A stretch of DNA of 64,000 bases from Acidovorax sp. KKS102 (GCF_000302535.1 NC_018708.1:2046001-2110000), one strand, 5' to 3'; shown: positions 9,031 through 17,707, numbered from the stretch's first letter. Notes: generated from the letters alone by a model not told the origin. Translations and numbers: made by a program.

Positions 9031-9669
9031 TCAGGCCTGGGGCGCACTGCTGCTTTCCAGCGCGTGCAGCTCGGCCAGCGTGTTGGCGTTGAAGAAGGCC
9101 TGGGGGTCGTCGCCCGGCTGGTCGAACGGCACAATGGCACAGCGGTGCTGGCCCGTCCACGCGTCGATCTTGCGGCCACCGGCCTGGGTGAAGGCGACCA
9201 GGCTTTCCAGCAGGTCCACGCGCAGCAGACAGAACACCGGCTGCGGGCGCACGGTGATGTGGCCCTTGCCGTCGTCTTCGGGCGCTGCGGCCATGGCAAT
9301 GTCGGCACCCTCGGCGTCTGCCGCGGCCGCCAGGCGCTGGGCGAGGTCCAGCGGAAACAGCGGCGTGTCGCAGGGCACCGTCAGCAGCCAGGGCGTTTCG
9401 CAGCGCTCCAGCCCGGTCAGAAAGCCTGCCAGGGGCCCTGCGTAGTCGCTCAGCACGTCGGGCCACACTGGCGTGCCAAACGCTTCATACGCGGCCAGAT
9501 TGCGGTTGGCGTTGACCATCACGTTGCCCGTCTGCATCTGCAGCCGCATCAGCGTGTGCAGGGCCAGTGGCAGGCCGCGAAAGTTCTGCAGGCCTTTGTC
9601 CACCCCGCCCATGCGGGAGCCTCGGCCCCCTGCGAGGACCAGGCCGGTGATGTCTTGGGTTTGAATCAT
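9031..9669 (-). CDS. mobA: Molybdenum cofactor guanylyltransferase
   Basis: 212 residues. It begins with the nucleotidyltransferase signature [21 protein letters not shown] (residues 7-27) that binds GTP and Mg2+, followed by NANRNL and [12 protein letters not shown]. MobA attaches GMP to Mo-molybdopterin to make the bis-MGD cofactor used by DMSO-reductase-family enzymes such as nitrate reductases. It follows moaA across a repeat-bearing gap of 178 bp and precedes the GNAT and moeA genes on the same strand. Confidence 0.95.
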   Translation of the reverse strand: MIQTQDITGLVLAGGRGSRMGGVDKGLQNFRGLPLALHTLMRLQMQTGNVMVNANRNLAAYEAFGTPVWPDVLSDYAGPLAGFLTGLERCETPWLLTVPCDTPLFPLDLAQRLAAAADAEGADIAMAAAPEDDGKGHITVRPQPVFCLLRVDLLESLVAFTQAGGRKIDAWTGQHRCAIVPFDQPGDDPQAFFNANTLAELHALESSSAPQA

Positions 9670-9738
9670 GGATGCTCTTCAAAAGAATGCAGGCCGGAAT
9701 TTCCCGCGGCCTTTGAGGCTGCGCTCTGCAGGTCAGGG

Positions 9739-9848
9739 CAGCCGAGCAAGGGCCGCCCCGCAGCGAGGGCTGCGTCCCCCTTCCCGCATCGCGCAGCGGT
9801 GCGAGAGAAGGGGGAAGCGACGCAGTCGCTCAGGGGGTTGTCCGAGGT
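9739..9848. repeat. Palindromic intergenic repeat between moaA and mobA
   Basis: The gap is filled by an imperfect inverted repeat: TGCGTCCCCCTTCCCGCA on the left and GAAGGGGGAAGCGACGCA on the right around GCGCAGCGGTGCGAG. I recognise this style of C/G-run hairpin as a recurring intergenic element in Comamonadaceae; the family assignment is from memory. It could form a strong RNA hairpin between the two coding regions. Confidence 0.6.
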
Positions 9849-10984
9849 CATCCGCCGATGTAGCTCATCTCAACGCGGCGCGCGCCCTGGCCGGTGTCGG
9901 CGGGCAGGCTGCTGCGCAGCTCCGAATAGCGGTCGTTGCGTTGCTGCCAGATGGGGGCGATGGCCGAGGCAATGTCAGCATCGCTTGCGCCGCCGCGCAG
10001 CAGGCTGCGCAGGTCGTAGCCCTGGCTGGCAAACAGGCACAGGTAGAGCTTGCCCTCGGTGGACAGGCGCGCGCGGTTGCAGTCGTGGCAGAAGGCCTGG
10101 GTCACGCTGCTGATCACGCCGACCTCGCCCAGTGCGGGATCGTGCTGGCCCTGCGCATCGGCATAGCCCCAGCGCTCGGCGGTTTCGCCGGGGCTGCTCG
10201 GGTCCAGCGGCACCAGCGGCAGTTCGGCGCGCAGGCGTTCGATGAGTTCGGCCGATGGCAGCACCTCGTCCATGCGCCAGCCGTTGGTGGCGCCCACGTC
10301 CATGTATTCGATGAAGCGCAGGGTGGTGCCTGTGCCGCGAAAGTGCCGCGCCATGGGCAAGATCTCGTGGTCGTTGGTGCCGCGCTTGACCACCATGTTG
10401 ACCTTGATATGCGACAGGCCTGCTGTATGCGCGGCCTCGATGCCGGCCAGCACATCGGCCACCGGAAAGTCCACATCGTTCATGCGGCGAAAGATCGTGT
10501 CGTCCAGGCCGTCCAGGCTCACCGTCACGCGGTTCAGGCCCGCGTCCTTCAGGGCCTGGGCCTTGCGCGCGAGCAGTGATCCGTTGGTGGTGAGGGTGAG
10601 GTCGGGCGCTACGCCGTCCACGGTGCGCAGCTGGGCCAGTTGCGCCACCAGGTCTTCGAGGTTCTTGCGCAGCAGGGGTTCGCCGCCCGTCAGGCGGATC
10701 TTGCGCACGCCATGCGCCAGAAAGAGCCGCGCCAGCCGTGTGATTTCCTCAAAGCTCAGCAAAGCCCCGTGCGGCAGGTAGGGGTAGTCCTTGTCGAACA
10801 CTTCCTTGGGCATGCAGTAGTTGCAGCGGAAGTTGCAGCGGTCCGTCACGCTGATGCGCAGATCGCGCAGCGGGCGGCCCCTGGCATCGGTGAGCAGCCC
10901 TGTGGGGTTGACCAGCTGCGCTGGCACTTTGGCCGCCAGCGAGGCCAGCCGCTCATCGACCAGCGGGATCACGCGTTCAGACAT
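9848..10984 (-). CDS. moaA: GTP 3',8-cyclase (radical SAM)
   Basis: 378 residues. The radical-SAM cluster motif CNFRCNYC is at about residues 51-58, the SAM-binding region reads [10 protein letters not shown], and the C-terminal second cluster lies in [19 protein letters not shown]. The protein ends in GG, the conserved MoaA tail that enters the active site. It catalyses the first step of molybdenum-cofactor synthesis from GTP. It starts 48 bp downstream of the BLUF gene on the same strand. Other moa genes (moaB-E) are not in the window. Confidence 0.97.
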   Translation of the reverse strand: MSERVIPLVDERLASLAAKVPAQLVNPTGLLTDARGRPLRDLRISVTDRCNFRCNYCMPKEVFDKDYPYLPHGALLSFEEITRLARLFLAHGVRKIRLTGGEPLLRKNLEDLVAQLAQLRTVDGVAPDLTLTTNGSLLARKAQALKDAGLNRVTVSLDGLDDTIFRRMNDVDFPVADVLAGIEAAHTAGLSHIKVNMVVKRGTNDHEILPMARHFRGTGTTLRFIEYMDVGATNGWRMDEVLPSAELIERLRAELPLVPLDPSSPGETAERWGYADAQGQHDPALGEVGVISSVTQAFCHDCNRARLSTEGKLYLCLFASQGYDLRSLLRGGASDADIASAIAPIWQQRNDRYSELRSSLPADTGQGARRVEMSYIGG

Positions 10985-11031
10985 GGTTGGGCTCGTTCAG
11001 CAGGGCGGGAGGGCGCATGGCCCGCATTTTC

Positions 11032-11451
11032 TCACTCCAGCCAGCGCACGTTCTGCAGTATCTCGTCGAAGAAGCTGCGCAGCATCAAGGTGCTCATGCT
11101 GAAAGGGTCGAAATCCGGGGTGCTGGAGTATTTGAGGAACAGCTGCCGGTTGGCGTCCACCGAGCCCAGAAGCCCCATCGACCAGCTGGTGAAGCGGCGG
11201 TGCGGGATTTCGCCAAAGTCCAGCACAGCCGTGTCCTTGTGGCGCGTGTCTTTGAGCAGGCGGTGGTACAGCGCGTTGACGGCAGCGCGGTCGCCTTCGA
11301 GCTGCTGCAGGAAGATGCCGTTGTTCAGGCATAGCGCGCCGGTGATGCCCGCGCGGGCATTGTTGCGCTGCGAGGCGCTCAAGATGTCCTTGATGTCCGC
11401 AGGGCCGAGCACGCGGGAGGTGCGGCTGGCGTAGGTCAGTTGTATCAACAT
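11032..11451 (-). CDS. BLUF-domain blue-light sensor, single domain
   Basis: 139 residues from the ATG at 11451, behind a good site (AGGAGACGAAC-ATG). The FAD-binding BLUF residues sit at the spacing known from AppA: Y7, N31, Q49 and W90, in LTYASR, SQRNNARAGITG, FLQQLEGD and FTSWSMG. The domain senses blue light through flavin hydrogen-bond switching. The protein has no other domain, so it must act through a partner. It lies 48 bp upstream of moaA on the same strand and is divergent from a NarX/PilJ-type sensory protein 190 bp away. Confidence 0.93.
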   Translation of the reverse strand: MLIQLTYASRTSRVLGPADIKDILSASQRNNARAGITGALCLNNGIFLQQLEGDRAAVNALYHRLLKDTRHKDTAVLDFGEIPHRRFTSWSMGLLGSVDANRQLFLKYSSTPDFDPFSMSTLMLRSFFDEILQNVRWLE

Positions 11452-11641
11452 GTTCGTCTCCTGAGCGGCGCAGTGTGTCAGGTTTGGCGGGGAGGTGTGG
11501 GCCCTTCTGCGAATGACCTTGAAGGCGGATTTGTTGCGGCAGCGCAAACGATTGCGGCGGATGGCGGGGCGCTTTGATCTGGCGCAGGGCATGGGAATGC
11601 TGCATCGCAACAATGCAGGCATCCGATTTCAAAGGGTTCCC

Positions 11642-12505
11642 ATGCCAGTTCGCGAGGTATTGAACAGCTTCTCCGCAGACGCCATGCCCTGCCAGCGCCG
11701 TGTGGCGGTTCAGTGGGTGGCGGCAGGCATCCTGCTGCCCACCTGGGCGAGTGGGGCCGTTGGGGCCCAGGCACAGATGGGGTTGTCCGGCGCCATCAAC
11801 TATGCGGGTTGGTTCCGTGCGCTGTCGCAACGCATGGCCAAGGCCTATTGCCAGCAGTACCTGCAGGTGCTGCCCGGCGCGGCGGTGGATGTGATGGGGC
11901 TCGCCCGCAAGATGGCGCAGTCGGGCAGCAGCGAGCTGGCCCGGGGCATGCAGACCGGGCGCTGGCCCGCCGACGTGGGGCGCCAGCTGGAAGACGTGCA
12001 AAAGCAGTTTGCGCTGCTCAACCAGCTGACTGCAGCGCCGGCCACCCAGACCGCCCTGGTCGTTGCGGCCTCCGAGCAGGCCGACCGCACGCTGCTGGTG
12101 GCCCAGGCTGTGACCGAGTCCATCGAGAAGATGGCGCAGGCGCCCAGCGCCCGCCTGGTCAACCTGGCGGGCCGCCAGCGCATGCTGTCGCAGCGCCTGG
12201 CCAAAAACTACTTCTTGAGTGCTGCCAAGGTGGAGTCGAAGGTGGTGCACGCGCAGCTGGCGGCCGATGCGGCCGACTTCCGGCAGGCGCTGCAGACGCT
12301 CAAGTCAGCGCCAGTGTCCACGCCCGCCATCCGCAGCGAGCTGGAGCTGGCCGACTCGCAATGGCTGTTCTTCGACGCGGCCCTGCGCCGCCCGGCCGAC
12401 GACGCCGGGCTCAACGCGGTGGCAACGACCAGTGAACGCCTGCTGGGTGTGATGGACAAGCTCACCGGCCTGTACGAGGCGGCCCTGCGCGAGGTGCTGG
12501 GCTGA
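11642..12505 (+). CDS. Secreted NarX/PilJ-type sensory-domain protein
   Basis: 287 residues from the ATG at 11642 (AAAGGG ribosome-binding site); an internal ATG at 11684 would place the signal-like stretch VAVQWVAAGILLPTWASGAVGAQAQ right at the N-terminus. It holds two copies of the type IV pilus/nitrate-sensor helical motif, AGWFRALSQRMAKAY (residues 55-69) and AGRQRMLSQRLAKNY (176-190). In NarX and NarQ these motifs bind nitrate. No kinase or methyl-accepting domain follows, so the protein is probably a stand-alone periplasmic ligand binder. Its position beside molybdenum-cofactor genes is suggestive only. Confidence 0.8.
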   Translation: MPVREVLNSFSADAMPCQRRVAVQWVAAGILLPTWASGAVGAQAQMGLSGAINYAGWFRALSQRMAKAYCQQYLQVLPGAAVDVMGLARKMAQSGSSELARGMQTGRWPADVGRQLEDVQKQFALLNQLTAAPATQTALVVAASEQADRTLLVAQAVTESIEKMAQAPSARLVNLAGRQRMLSQRLAKNYFLSAAKVESKVVHAQLAADAADFRQALQTLKSAPVSTPAIRSELELADSQWLFFDAALRRPADDAGLNAVATTSERLLGVMDKLTGLYEAALREVLG

Positions 12506-12533
12506 TCGGCTGCTCGCGGTTCGGCCCATCGGG

Positions 12534-13214
12534 TCACCGGCCGTTGCAGGCAACGGGCTGCGTGAAGTCCGCCAAGCTGCAATCGCGCCCCACCAGTACC
12601 AGCCGCGTATCCAGCGCGTCGAAGAATCCTGGCGGCGGTGGCATTTGCAACTGCTGCACACGCTTGGTTGCATCGATGCGCACGGCGGCCAGCTCATAGT
12701 CGCGCGCCAGGGCCATCCACAGGCCGTGGGCACCGGCAGATTGGCGTGCCCCCGTCATGAGGCAACGGCCCGAGTCCAGCCACCAGCGGTAGATGGCCGT
12801 GGCAATGCCCATGCGCCGGTAGCCGTGCGCCACCTTGGTGTGGGGTGCGCGCAGGTGGCGGTCGGTGCGGCGGTCCACCTCCACCAGCCGGTTGAACACG
12901 GTGTAAGCCACGATGCGGTTGCGCAGTGGATCGATCGCGTACACAAAATATTCGCCATCGGCCTCGCGCAGGCGAAACACCAGCCCGCGCAGGTGCAGGG
13001 TCAGCGGTTGCATCGCATCGCGTGTGCGATGGTTGGTGCGGATGCGGTCGTACAGCGCATCGAACTCGCGCTGGATGTCGCGGCCCGACAGGTCCACGTC
13101 GATGCGCAGCTCGGTCAGCCACTGGGCCCAGCGGCCCCGCAGGCCTGGGCTGGACTGCGCTTTGGTGGCCGTGGCATGGCCTGGCAGGTGCAGGCAGAAG
13201 GTGCTTGCCGTCAT
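12534..13214 (-). CDS. GNAT-like acyltransferase paired with the solenoid protein
   Basis: 226 residues from the ATG at 13214, with GGGGAGCACGCC just upstream. The segment HGYRRMGIATAIYRWWLDSG (about residues 143-162) fits the acyl-CoA binding loop and helix of the GNAT fold, after a strand-rich half (LRGLVFRLREADGEYFVYAID). Substrate unknown and no close family recognised. The start codon overlaps the last 4 bp of the upstream solenoid gene, which implies translational coupling and a joint role. N-terminal residues 1-35 are polar and less conserved-looking. Confidence 0.6.
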   Translation of the reverse strand: MTASTFCLHLPGHATATKAQSSPGLRGRWAQWLTELRIDVDLSGRDIQREFDALYDRIRTNHRTRDAMQPLTLHLRGLVFRLREADGEYFVYAIDPLRNRIVAYTVFNRLVEVDRRTDRHLRAPHTKVAHGYRRMGIATAIYRWWLDSGRCLMTGARQSAGAHGLWMALARDYELAAVRIDATKRVQQLQMPPPPGFFDALDTRLVLVGRDCSLADFTQPVACNGR

Positions 13215-14209
13215 GGCGTGCTCCCCGGGCCGCCTGCCCAGCAGCCGCTCAGCAGGCGCGCGGGGTGTTCGCGGGCGCTGACCTGGGCGCTGTGGGGCCA
13301 GTCGGGCAAGGGCACATCCAGGCCCGCATACACGCCATAGGCTTCGCCCGCGGCAATCGTGTCGCCCGCCCACAGGCTCTCTCCCGCGCGGATGGTGCCA
13401 CCGGCGTGGATATGCCCACCGGCCCGCACCCCCCAGCCCACCTGCAGGTGGCCCCTGCAGTCCACATCGCCCATCACCCACAGGCCCCGGGCCGCCTGCA
13501 GGGCCGCGCCGGCATGCAGGTGGCCGCCCACCTTGAGGCCGCCTTCGCAGCCCAGGTCGTCCGCCACGCGCAGATCCTGGGCCACCCGGCAGTGGCCGCC
13601 GATCTGGACGGCGGCGCCGCAGTCCAGCTCCCCGCCCACGCGCAGGCTGCCCGTGCATTGCAGCCGCTGAGCCACGGTCAGCGACCAGCCCGCGCGCACA
13701 TCGCCCTGCAGCCGCGCGCTGCCCTCGCAGCGCACCGCGCCTGCCACGCGCAGGTCTTCGCCCACGCGCAGTGCACCACCCACCCGCAGGCCGCCCAGCA
13801 CGCTCAGGCTGCGGCCCGTGCGCAGCACACCTTCTACGTCGGCATGGCCCCGGCAGCGCACGCTGCCGGCAAACACCAGCGCGTCGGCCTCCAGGTGGTC
13901 TACCTCCAGCACATCGTTGGTGGGGCCGAACTGGTCCAGCATCCAGCAAGCGTCTTCGACGCGGCCTTCGCGTACCAGGTCGTCCAGCAACGCCTGGTAG
14001 TTGCTGGCGCCCTCCTGGCGGCGCAGGTACCAGCGGTAGCCGTCGGCGCAGGGCTGCTTGGCACGGATGAATTGCCGGGTGATGTCGGCGGCGGCTGCGT
14101 GGGCCACGGCCTGATCGACAGCACCGTCGCGCGCGAGCGCAGGGGCTGCAAGTGGGTGCGCGGGCGCGCACGGGGCGAGCGAAATCTCGCCCGAAGGAAA
14201 CGGGGGCAT
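13211..14209 (-). CDS. Hexapeptide-repeat beta-solenoid protein (bactofilin-like shape), function unknown
   Basis: 332 residues from the ATG at 14209, behind TCAGGAGTGTCC. Residues 1-110 hold a non-repetitive domain (GYRWYLRRQEGASNYQALLD, DACWMLDQFGPTNDVLEV). From about 115 to 300 the sequence is an almost unbroken six-residue repeat of the form xGx-L-x-V (GGALRVGEDLRVAGAVRC), about 30 turns of strand, several inward positions being Cys. It ends GEAYGVYAG and a short tail. Such repeats form beta-helices, as in bactofilins and hexapeptide transferases, but no acyltransferase active site is visible. It overlaps the downstream acyltransferase gene by 4 bp. Confidence 0.75.
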   Translation of the reverse strand: MPPFPSGEISLAPCAPAHPLAAPALARDGAVDQAVAHAAAADITRQFIRAKQPCADGYRWYLRRQEGASNYQALLDDLVREGRVEDACWMLDQFGPTNDVLEVDHLEADALVFAGSVRCRGHADVEGVLRTGRSLSVLGGLRVGGALRVGEDLRVAGAVRCEGSARLQGDVRAGWSLTVAQRLQCTGSLRVGGELDCGAAVQIGGHCRVAQDLRVADDLGCEGGLKVGGHLHAGAALQAARGLWVMGDVDCRGHLQVGWGVRAGGHIHAGGTIRAGESLWAGDTIAAGEAYGVYAGLDVPLPDWPHSAQVSAREHPARLLSGCWAGGPGSTP

Positions 14210-14582
14210 GGACACTCCTGACGTCCGCGCCCCGGCCGTGGCCAAGGCGCAAGCTGGCGCTGGGCGTGGGGCCCGGCGACAGGAGGTGCGCGAAAAGAAT
14301 GCGGAGGGGAGGGGTTGTCGCCGGGCTCAGGAATCTGCAGCGAGGGTGCAGAGAGCGTGGTCACCGGCCTGGAGCGTGGCCTGCGAGCGCACGCCACGGC
14401 GCAACGGCGCGGTGGCGCTGGCAGCTGGGGTGTGGGGCTGGCTCGCGAACATCGGCGGCACTATAGGCAGCAGGGCCACCACCGTCAAATCAATCCGCAC
14501 TGCCCCAGTGCGGATTGGGCCCCTCAAGAAGCGGCGTAGCGGCTGCTTCAGCGCATGCCGAGACGCCTGTTTGCGTGCTTAC
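14210..14582. other. Intergenic stretch without a supported gene
   Basis: About 370 bp between two minus-strand genes. It contains the promoter-proximal side of the solenoid gene, a run of G/C-rich sequence and one strong hairpin (14492-14516). Open frames here have no ribosome-binding site or family resemblance. Confidence 0.6.
14492..14516. repeat. Perfect 11-bp hairpin downstream of the SDR gene
   Basis: AATCCGCACTG, loop CCC, CAGTGCGGATT. It lies about 67 bp past the SDR stop on the minus strand and could end that transcript, though only a weak T-rich stretch (GATTTGA) follows. Confidence 0.6.
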
Positions 14583-15344
14583 TTAAACGCAGCGCCCGCC
14601 ATCGACCTCAATGCACACGCCGCTAATGAACGATGCCTCCTCGCTCGCCAGGTACAGCGCCGCATTGGCCACATCCAGCGCGGTGGAGAAGCGGCCCAGC
14701 GGAATGGTGGCCAGGAACTTGGCGCGGCGCGCATCGTCCACCGGGCCGCCTGCAAACTCGGCAGCCAGGCCCGTGTCGGGGTTGAACACGGGGTTGATGC
14801 AGTTCACGCGGATGTTGTCCGGGCCCAGCTCGGCCGCCATGGACTTGCTGGTGATGATCACGGCGCCCTTGGAGCCGTTGTACCAGGTCAGGCCCGGGCG
14901 GGGGCGCAGCCCGGCGGTGGAGGCGATGTTGATGATGCTGCCGCCGCCCGCCTGGCGCAGTGCGGGCACGGCGTGGATGGCGCTCAGGTAGATGCTCTTC
15001 ATGTTGATGGCATAGACCTTGTCGAACTCTTCCTCGCTCACTTCGAGCATGGGGCGGTTGCGGTGCGTCCAGCCCGCGTTGTTCACCACCACGTCCAGGC
15101 GGCCGTACAGGCGCACGGCTTCGTCGACCATGGCCTTCACTTCGGCGGACTTCGTCACGTCGGCCTTGAAGAACGCTGCCGTGCCGCCCGCGGCCGTGAT
15201 CTCGGCCACCACACGCTGGCCGCCCGCTTCGTTGATGTCATTGACGATGACCTTGCCGCCCTCGGCCGCCAGGCGTTTGGCAATGCCTTCGCCAATGCCA
15301 TTGCCGGCGCCGGTGACGATGATGGATTTGTTCTGCACACGCAT
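14583..15344 (-). CDS. Short-chain dehydrogenase/reductase (SDR), NAD(P)-dependent
   Basis: 253 residues from the ATG at 15344 (CGGAGACACCC just upstream); an earlier in-frame ATG has no site. Classical SDR features: Rossmann motif TGAGNGIG near residue 12, NNAG, catalytic Ser in NIASTAG, and the YNGSK catalytic Tyr-Lys pair. It ends SGVCIEVDGGRCV like the glucose/3-oxoacyl-reductase subgroup. The cytosolic enzyme interconverts an alcohol and ketone; the substrate is unknown. It is next to a DUF2889 gene and an aldehyde dehydrogenase on the same strand. Confidence 0.93.
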   Translation of the reverse strand: MRVQNKSIIVTGAGNGIGEGIAKRLAAEGGKVIVNDINEAGGQRVVAEITAAGGTAAFFKADVTKSAEVKAMVDEAVRLYGRLDVVVNNAGWTHRNRPMLEVSEEEFDKVYAINMKSIYLSAIHAVPALRQAGGGSIINIASTAGLRPRPGLTWYNGSKGAVIITSKSMAAELGPDNIRVNCINPVFNPDTGLAAEFAGGPVDDARRAKFLATIPLGRFSTALDVANAALYLASEEASFISGVCIEVDGGRCV

Positions 15345-15371
15345 GGGTGTCTCCGATGGGTTGGGGTGATG

Positions 15372-15438
15372 TATCAAAATTGATAGCTACCAGCGCATAT
15401 TCAAACAGCGCTAGCGCCCGATGGGGCTGAAATTTCAG
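15372..15438. repeat. Dispersed repeat copy at the end of the DUF2889 gene
   Basis: TATCAAAATTGATAGCTACC, then CAGCGCATATTCAAACAGCG, CTAGCGCCC and GGGCTGAAATTT. It overlaps the last 12 codons of the DUF2889 gene, which read AEISAPSGASAV, and the gap to the SDR gene. It is the fullest copy in the window and a good reference for the family. Confidence 0.8.
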
Positions 15439-16033
15439 TGGCCGAAACCGTATCGGCCGTAGAGGGAGCCGGGGCGGGTGCCTTGGGCTGCCGGCCATAG
15501 AACTGGGGGAAAAACTCTTTCACGCCTTGGCCGTTGAAGTCCCATCCCGTGCACTGGCCCAGGTGGCGCGGCGGCTCGTCCGGGTTGGCAGACGAAAACA
15601 CCGCAGGAACCGACTGGAACGCTGCCGTGGCCAGGTTGAACAGCAGCTCGCGCAGGTGCGTGCAGCTTTCCACGCCGCCCAGGTGCTTCTGGATGGCCTG
15701 GCGCCAGCCGCGCGCCATGCTGCAGCCCACCATGCGCTGCAGCGCGGCCTGGGCCTCGGTGCAGCCCTTGAGCGGGTGCGAATCCATGGACACGTCCACC
15801 GCCTGCACCACCAGCTGGCGGTTCACGGTCACGCGCAGCCACATGTGGTGGATGGCCTCGCCTGCCAGGCGTTGCTTGGTGGGATCGCGAAAGGAGGTGG
15901 CGTCATAGGCCTTGCTGTCGTGCAGCTCGCCTTCGATGTCCCACAGGCCATCGTCGCGTTCAAAGCCCTGGTAGTTCACCCGGCGGACATGTTTCAGGGT
16001 GCGGGGGGCGGGGGGACTCAGGGGCATGGACAA
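15401..16033 (-). CDS. DUF2889-domain protein
   Basis: 210 residues. The N-terminal half carries the DUF2889 pattern: HVRRVNYQGFERDDGLWDIE, AIHHMWLRVTVNR, MDSHPLKGCTEA, GWRQAIQKHLGGVESCTHLRELL. The family has no established activity; it is frequent beside aromatic or aliphatic catabolic genes in betaproteobacteria. The C-terminal 12 residues come from the dispersed repeat, so the original stop codon was probably lost or moved. It sits between an SDR and an aldehyde dehydrogenase on the same strand. Confidence 0.88.
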   Translation of the reverse strand: MSMPLSPPAPRTLKHVRRVNYQGFERDDGLWDIEGELHDSKAYDATSFRDPTKQRLAGEAIHHMWLRVTVNRQLVVQAVDVSMDSHPLKGCTEAQAALQRMVGCSMARGWRQAIQKHLGGVESCTHLRELLFNLATAAFQSVPAVFSSANPDEPPRHLGQCTGWDFNGQGVKEFFPQFYGRQPKAPAPAPSTADTVSATEISAPSGASAV

Positions 16034-16176
16034 AGAAAAATCGTCGTGCAGAAGCGGCCAAGGTTACTGGGGCCTCCCTGCGCTGTCGTGCGCAGGCGAG
16101 ACACTAAGTGCGGTGTCGCACGCTATCAGGCACTGAAAACCGCGTCTTTTCGGCCAGGGTTGCGTTACAAATCCTC

Positions 16177-16196
16177 GCGATACCTGCTGGTATCGC
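16177..16196. promoter_or_regulatory. Candidate operator palindrome
   Basis: GCGATACC-TGCT-GGTATCGC, a perfect 8-bp inverted repeat with a 4-bp spacer, in the 243-bp gap between the aldehyde dehydrogenase end and the DUF2889 start. Symmetry and spacing fit a dimeric repressor site; no T-tract follows on either strand. Confidence 0.45.
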
Positions 16197-16276
16197 TGTG
16201 GTTTGCGCCTTGCCCTGACCAAAAATCCATCAGTTTTCAATGTGCCTTCCAGCGTGCAACACCGCACTAGGCTTCT

Positions 16277-17707
16277 TCAACCGTACTTGATGGCCACCGT
16301 CTTCAAGGTGGTGAAGCCGTACAGCGCCTCAAAGCCCTTTTCGCGCCCGTAGCCGCTGGATTTGACGCCGCCAAAGGGCAGCTCCACACCGCCTGCAGCG
16401 CCGTAGTTGTTGATGAACACCTGCCCGCTGTGCACGCGCTTGGCCATGCGGAACTGGCGCGCGCCGTCGCGCGTCCAGATGCCCGCGACCAAGCCGAACT
16501 GCGTGGCGTTGGCCAGTTCCACGGCGTGGTCTTCGTCCTGGAAGGCCATGGCCGACAGCACGGGGCCGAAGACTTCTTCCTGCGCCAGGCGATGGCCCAC
16601 GGGCACATCGCGCAGCAACGTGGGGGCCTGGTAGTAGCCGGTCTCGGGGGCTTCGTCCACCACCACGCCCTGGGCCACCATGGGGATGCCTGCCACTTGC
16701 GCGTCGGAGAGGAAGTCCCACACGCGCTGCTGCTGCGTCTGGCGGATCAGCGGGCCCACGTCCAGGTCCATGGCGGCGGGGCCGACGCGCAGCTTTTCAA
16801 ACGTCTTGCACAGGCGCTCCAGCAGCGGTTCGTAGATCAGCGAGTCGATCAGCACGCGCGAGCCGGCCGAGCAGGTCTGCCCTGCGTTCTGCACGATGGC
16901 GTTGATGACCACGGGAATGGCAGCGTCCAGGTCAGCGTCGGCAAAGATGATCTGCGGGCTTTTGCCACCCAGCTCCAGCGTGACGGGGCAGTGGCGCTCG
17001 GCAGCCACTTGCTGGATCAGCGTGCCGATCTTGGGGCTGCCGGTGAAGCTGATGTGGTCGATGCCGGGGTGGCGCGCCAGTGCGTCGCCCACCTCATGGC
17101 CGTAGCCGGTGACGATGTTGAGCGCACCGGCGGGGAAGCCCACCTCGGCCGCCAGCTGCGCCACGCGGATCAGCGACAGGCACGCGTCTTCGGCGGGCTT
17201 GACCACGCACACATTGCCCGCCGCCAGGGCGCCGCCCACGCTGCGGCCAAAGATCTGCATGGGGTAGTTCCAGGGGATCACATGGCCGGTGACGCCGTGG
17301 GGCTCGCGCCAGGTCAGCACGCTGTAGCCGTCGGGATAGGGGATGGTCTCGCCGTGGAACTTGTCGCATGCACCGGCGTAGAACTCGAAGTAGCGCGCCA
17401 GCGCAATCGCGTCGGCGCGTGCCTGCTTGGTGGGCTTGCCGCAGTCGCGCTGCTCCAGCGCCGTCAGCTCGTCCGCATGTTCCAGGATCTTGGCCGAGAG
17501 CTTTTGCAGCAGGCGGCCGCGTTCCACCGGAGCCAGCTTCTGCCACACCGCGTTGTAGCACTGGCGGGCCGCGTCGATGTCGTCGGCGTTGCTGCGCTGG
17601 ATCTCGTCGAAGGGCTGGCCGTCGGACGGGTCGATCACAGGGATCGTGCGGCCCGAGGACGAGGGCACCGAGGCGTTGGCGATGTAGTTGAGTTGCATGG
17701 CCGCCAT
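16277..17707 (-). CDS. NAD(P)-dependent aldehyde dehydrogenase
   Basis: 476 residues; a second ATG nine bases in (17698) is an equally plausible start. Catalytic residues sit where expected: N147 in PWNYP, E245 in LELGGKSP and the nucleophile C279 in NAGQTCSAG. FTGSPKIG is the cofactor-binding turn. The enzyme oxidises aldehydes to acids in the cytosol; GIWTRDGARQFRMAKRVHSG and GGVKSSGYGREKG fit the betaine-aldehyde/aminobutyraldehyde-type branch, but substrate is not decided by sequence. The Crp-type regulator lies just upstream on the same strand. Confidence 0.93.
   Translation of the reverse strand: MAAMQLNYIANASVPSSSGRTIPVIDPSDGQPFDEIQRSNADDIDAARQCYNAVWQKLAPVERGRLLQKLSAKILEHADELTALEQRDCGKPTKQARADAIALARYFEFYAGACDKFHGETIPYPDGYSVLTWREPHGVTGHVIPWNYPMQIFGRSVGGALAAGNVCVVKPAEDACLSLIRVAQLAAEVGFPAGALNIVTGYGHEVGDALARHPGIDHISFTGSPKIGTLIQQVAAERHCPVTLELGGKSPQIIFADADLDAAIPVVINAIVQNAGQTCSAGSRVLIDSLIYEPLLERLCKTFEKLRVGPAAMDLDVGPLIRQTQQQRVWDFLSDAQVAGIPMVAQGVVVDEAPETGYYQAPTLLRDVPVGHRLAQEEVFGPVLSAMAFQDEDHAVELANATQFGLVAGIWTRDGARQFRMAKRVHSGQVFINNYGAAGGVELPFGGVKSSGYGREKGFEALYGFTTLKTVAIKYG

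Noticed and set aside
10985..11031. Molybdenum-cofactor riboswitch before moaA
   Set aside because: Only 47 bp separate BLUF and moaA, too short for the known riboswitch fold.
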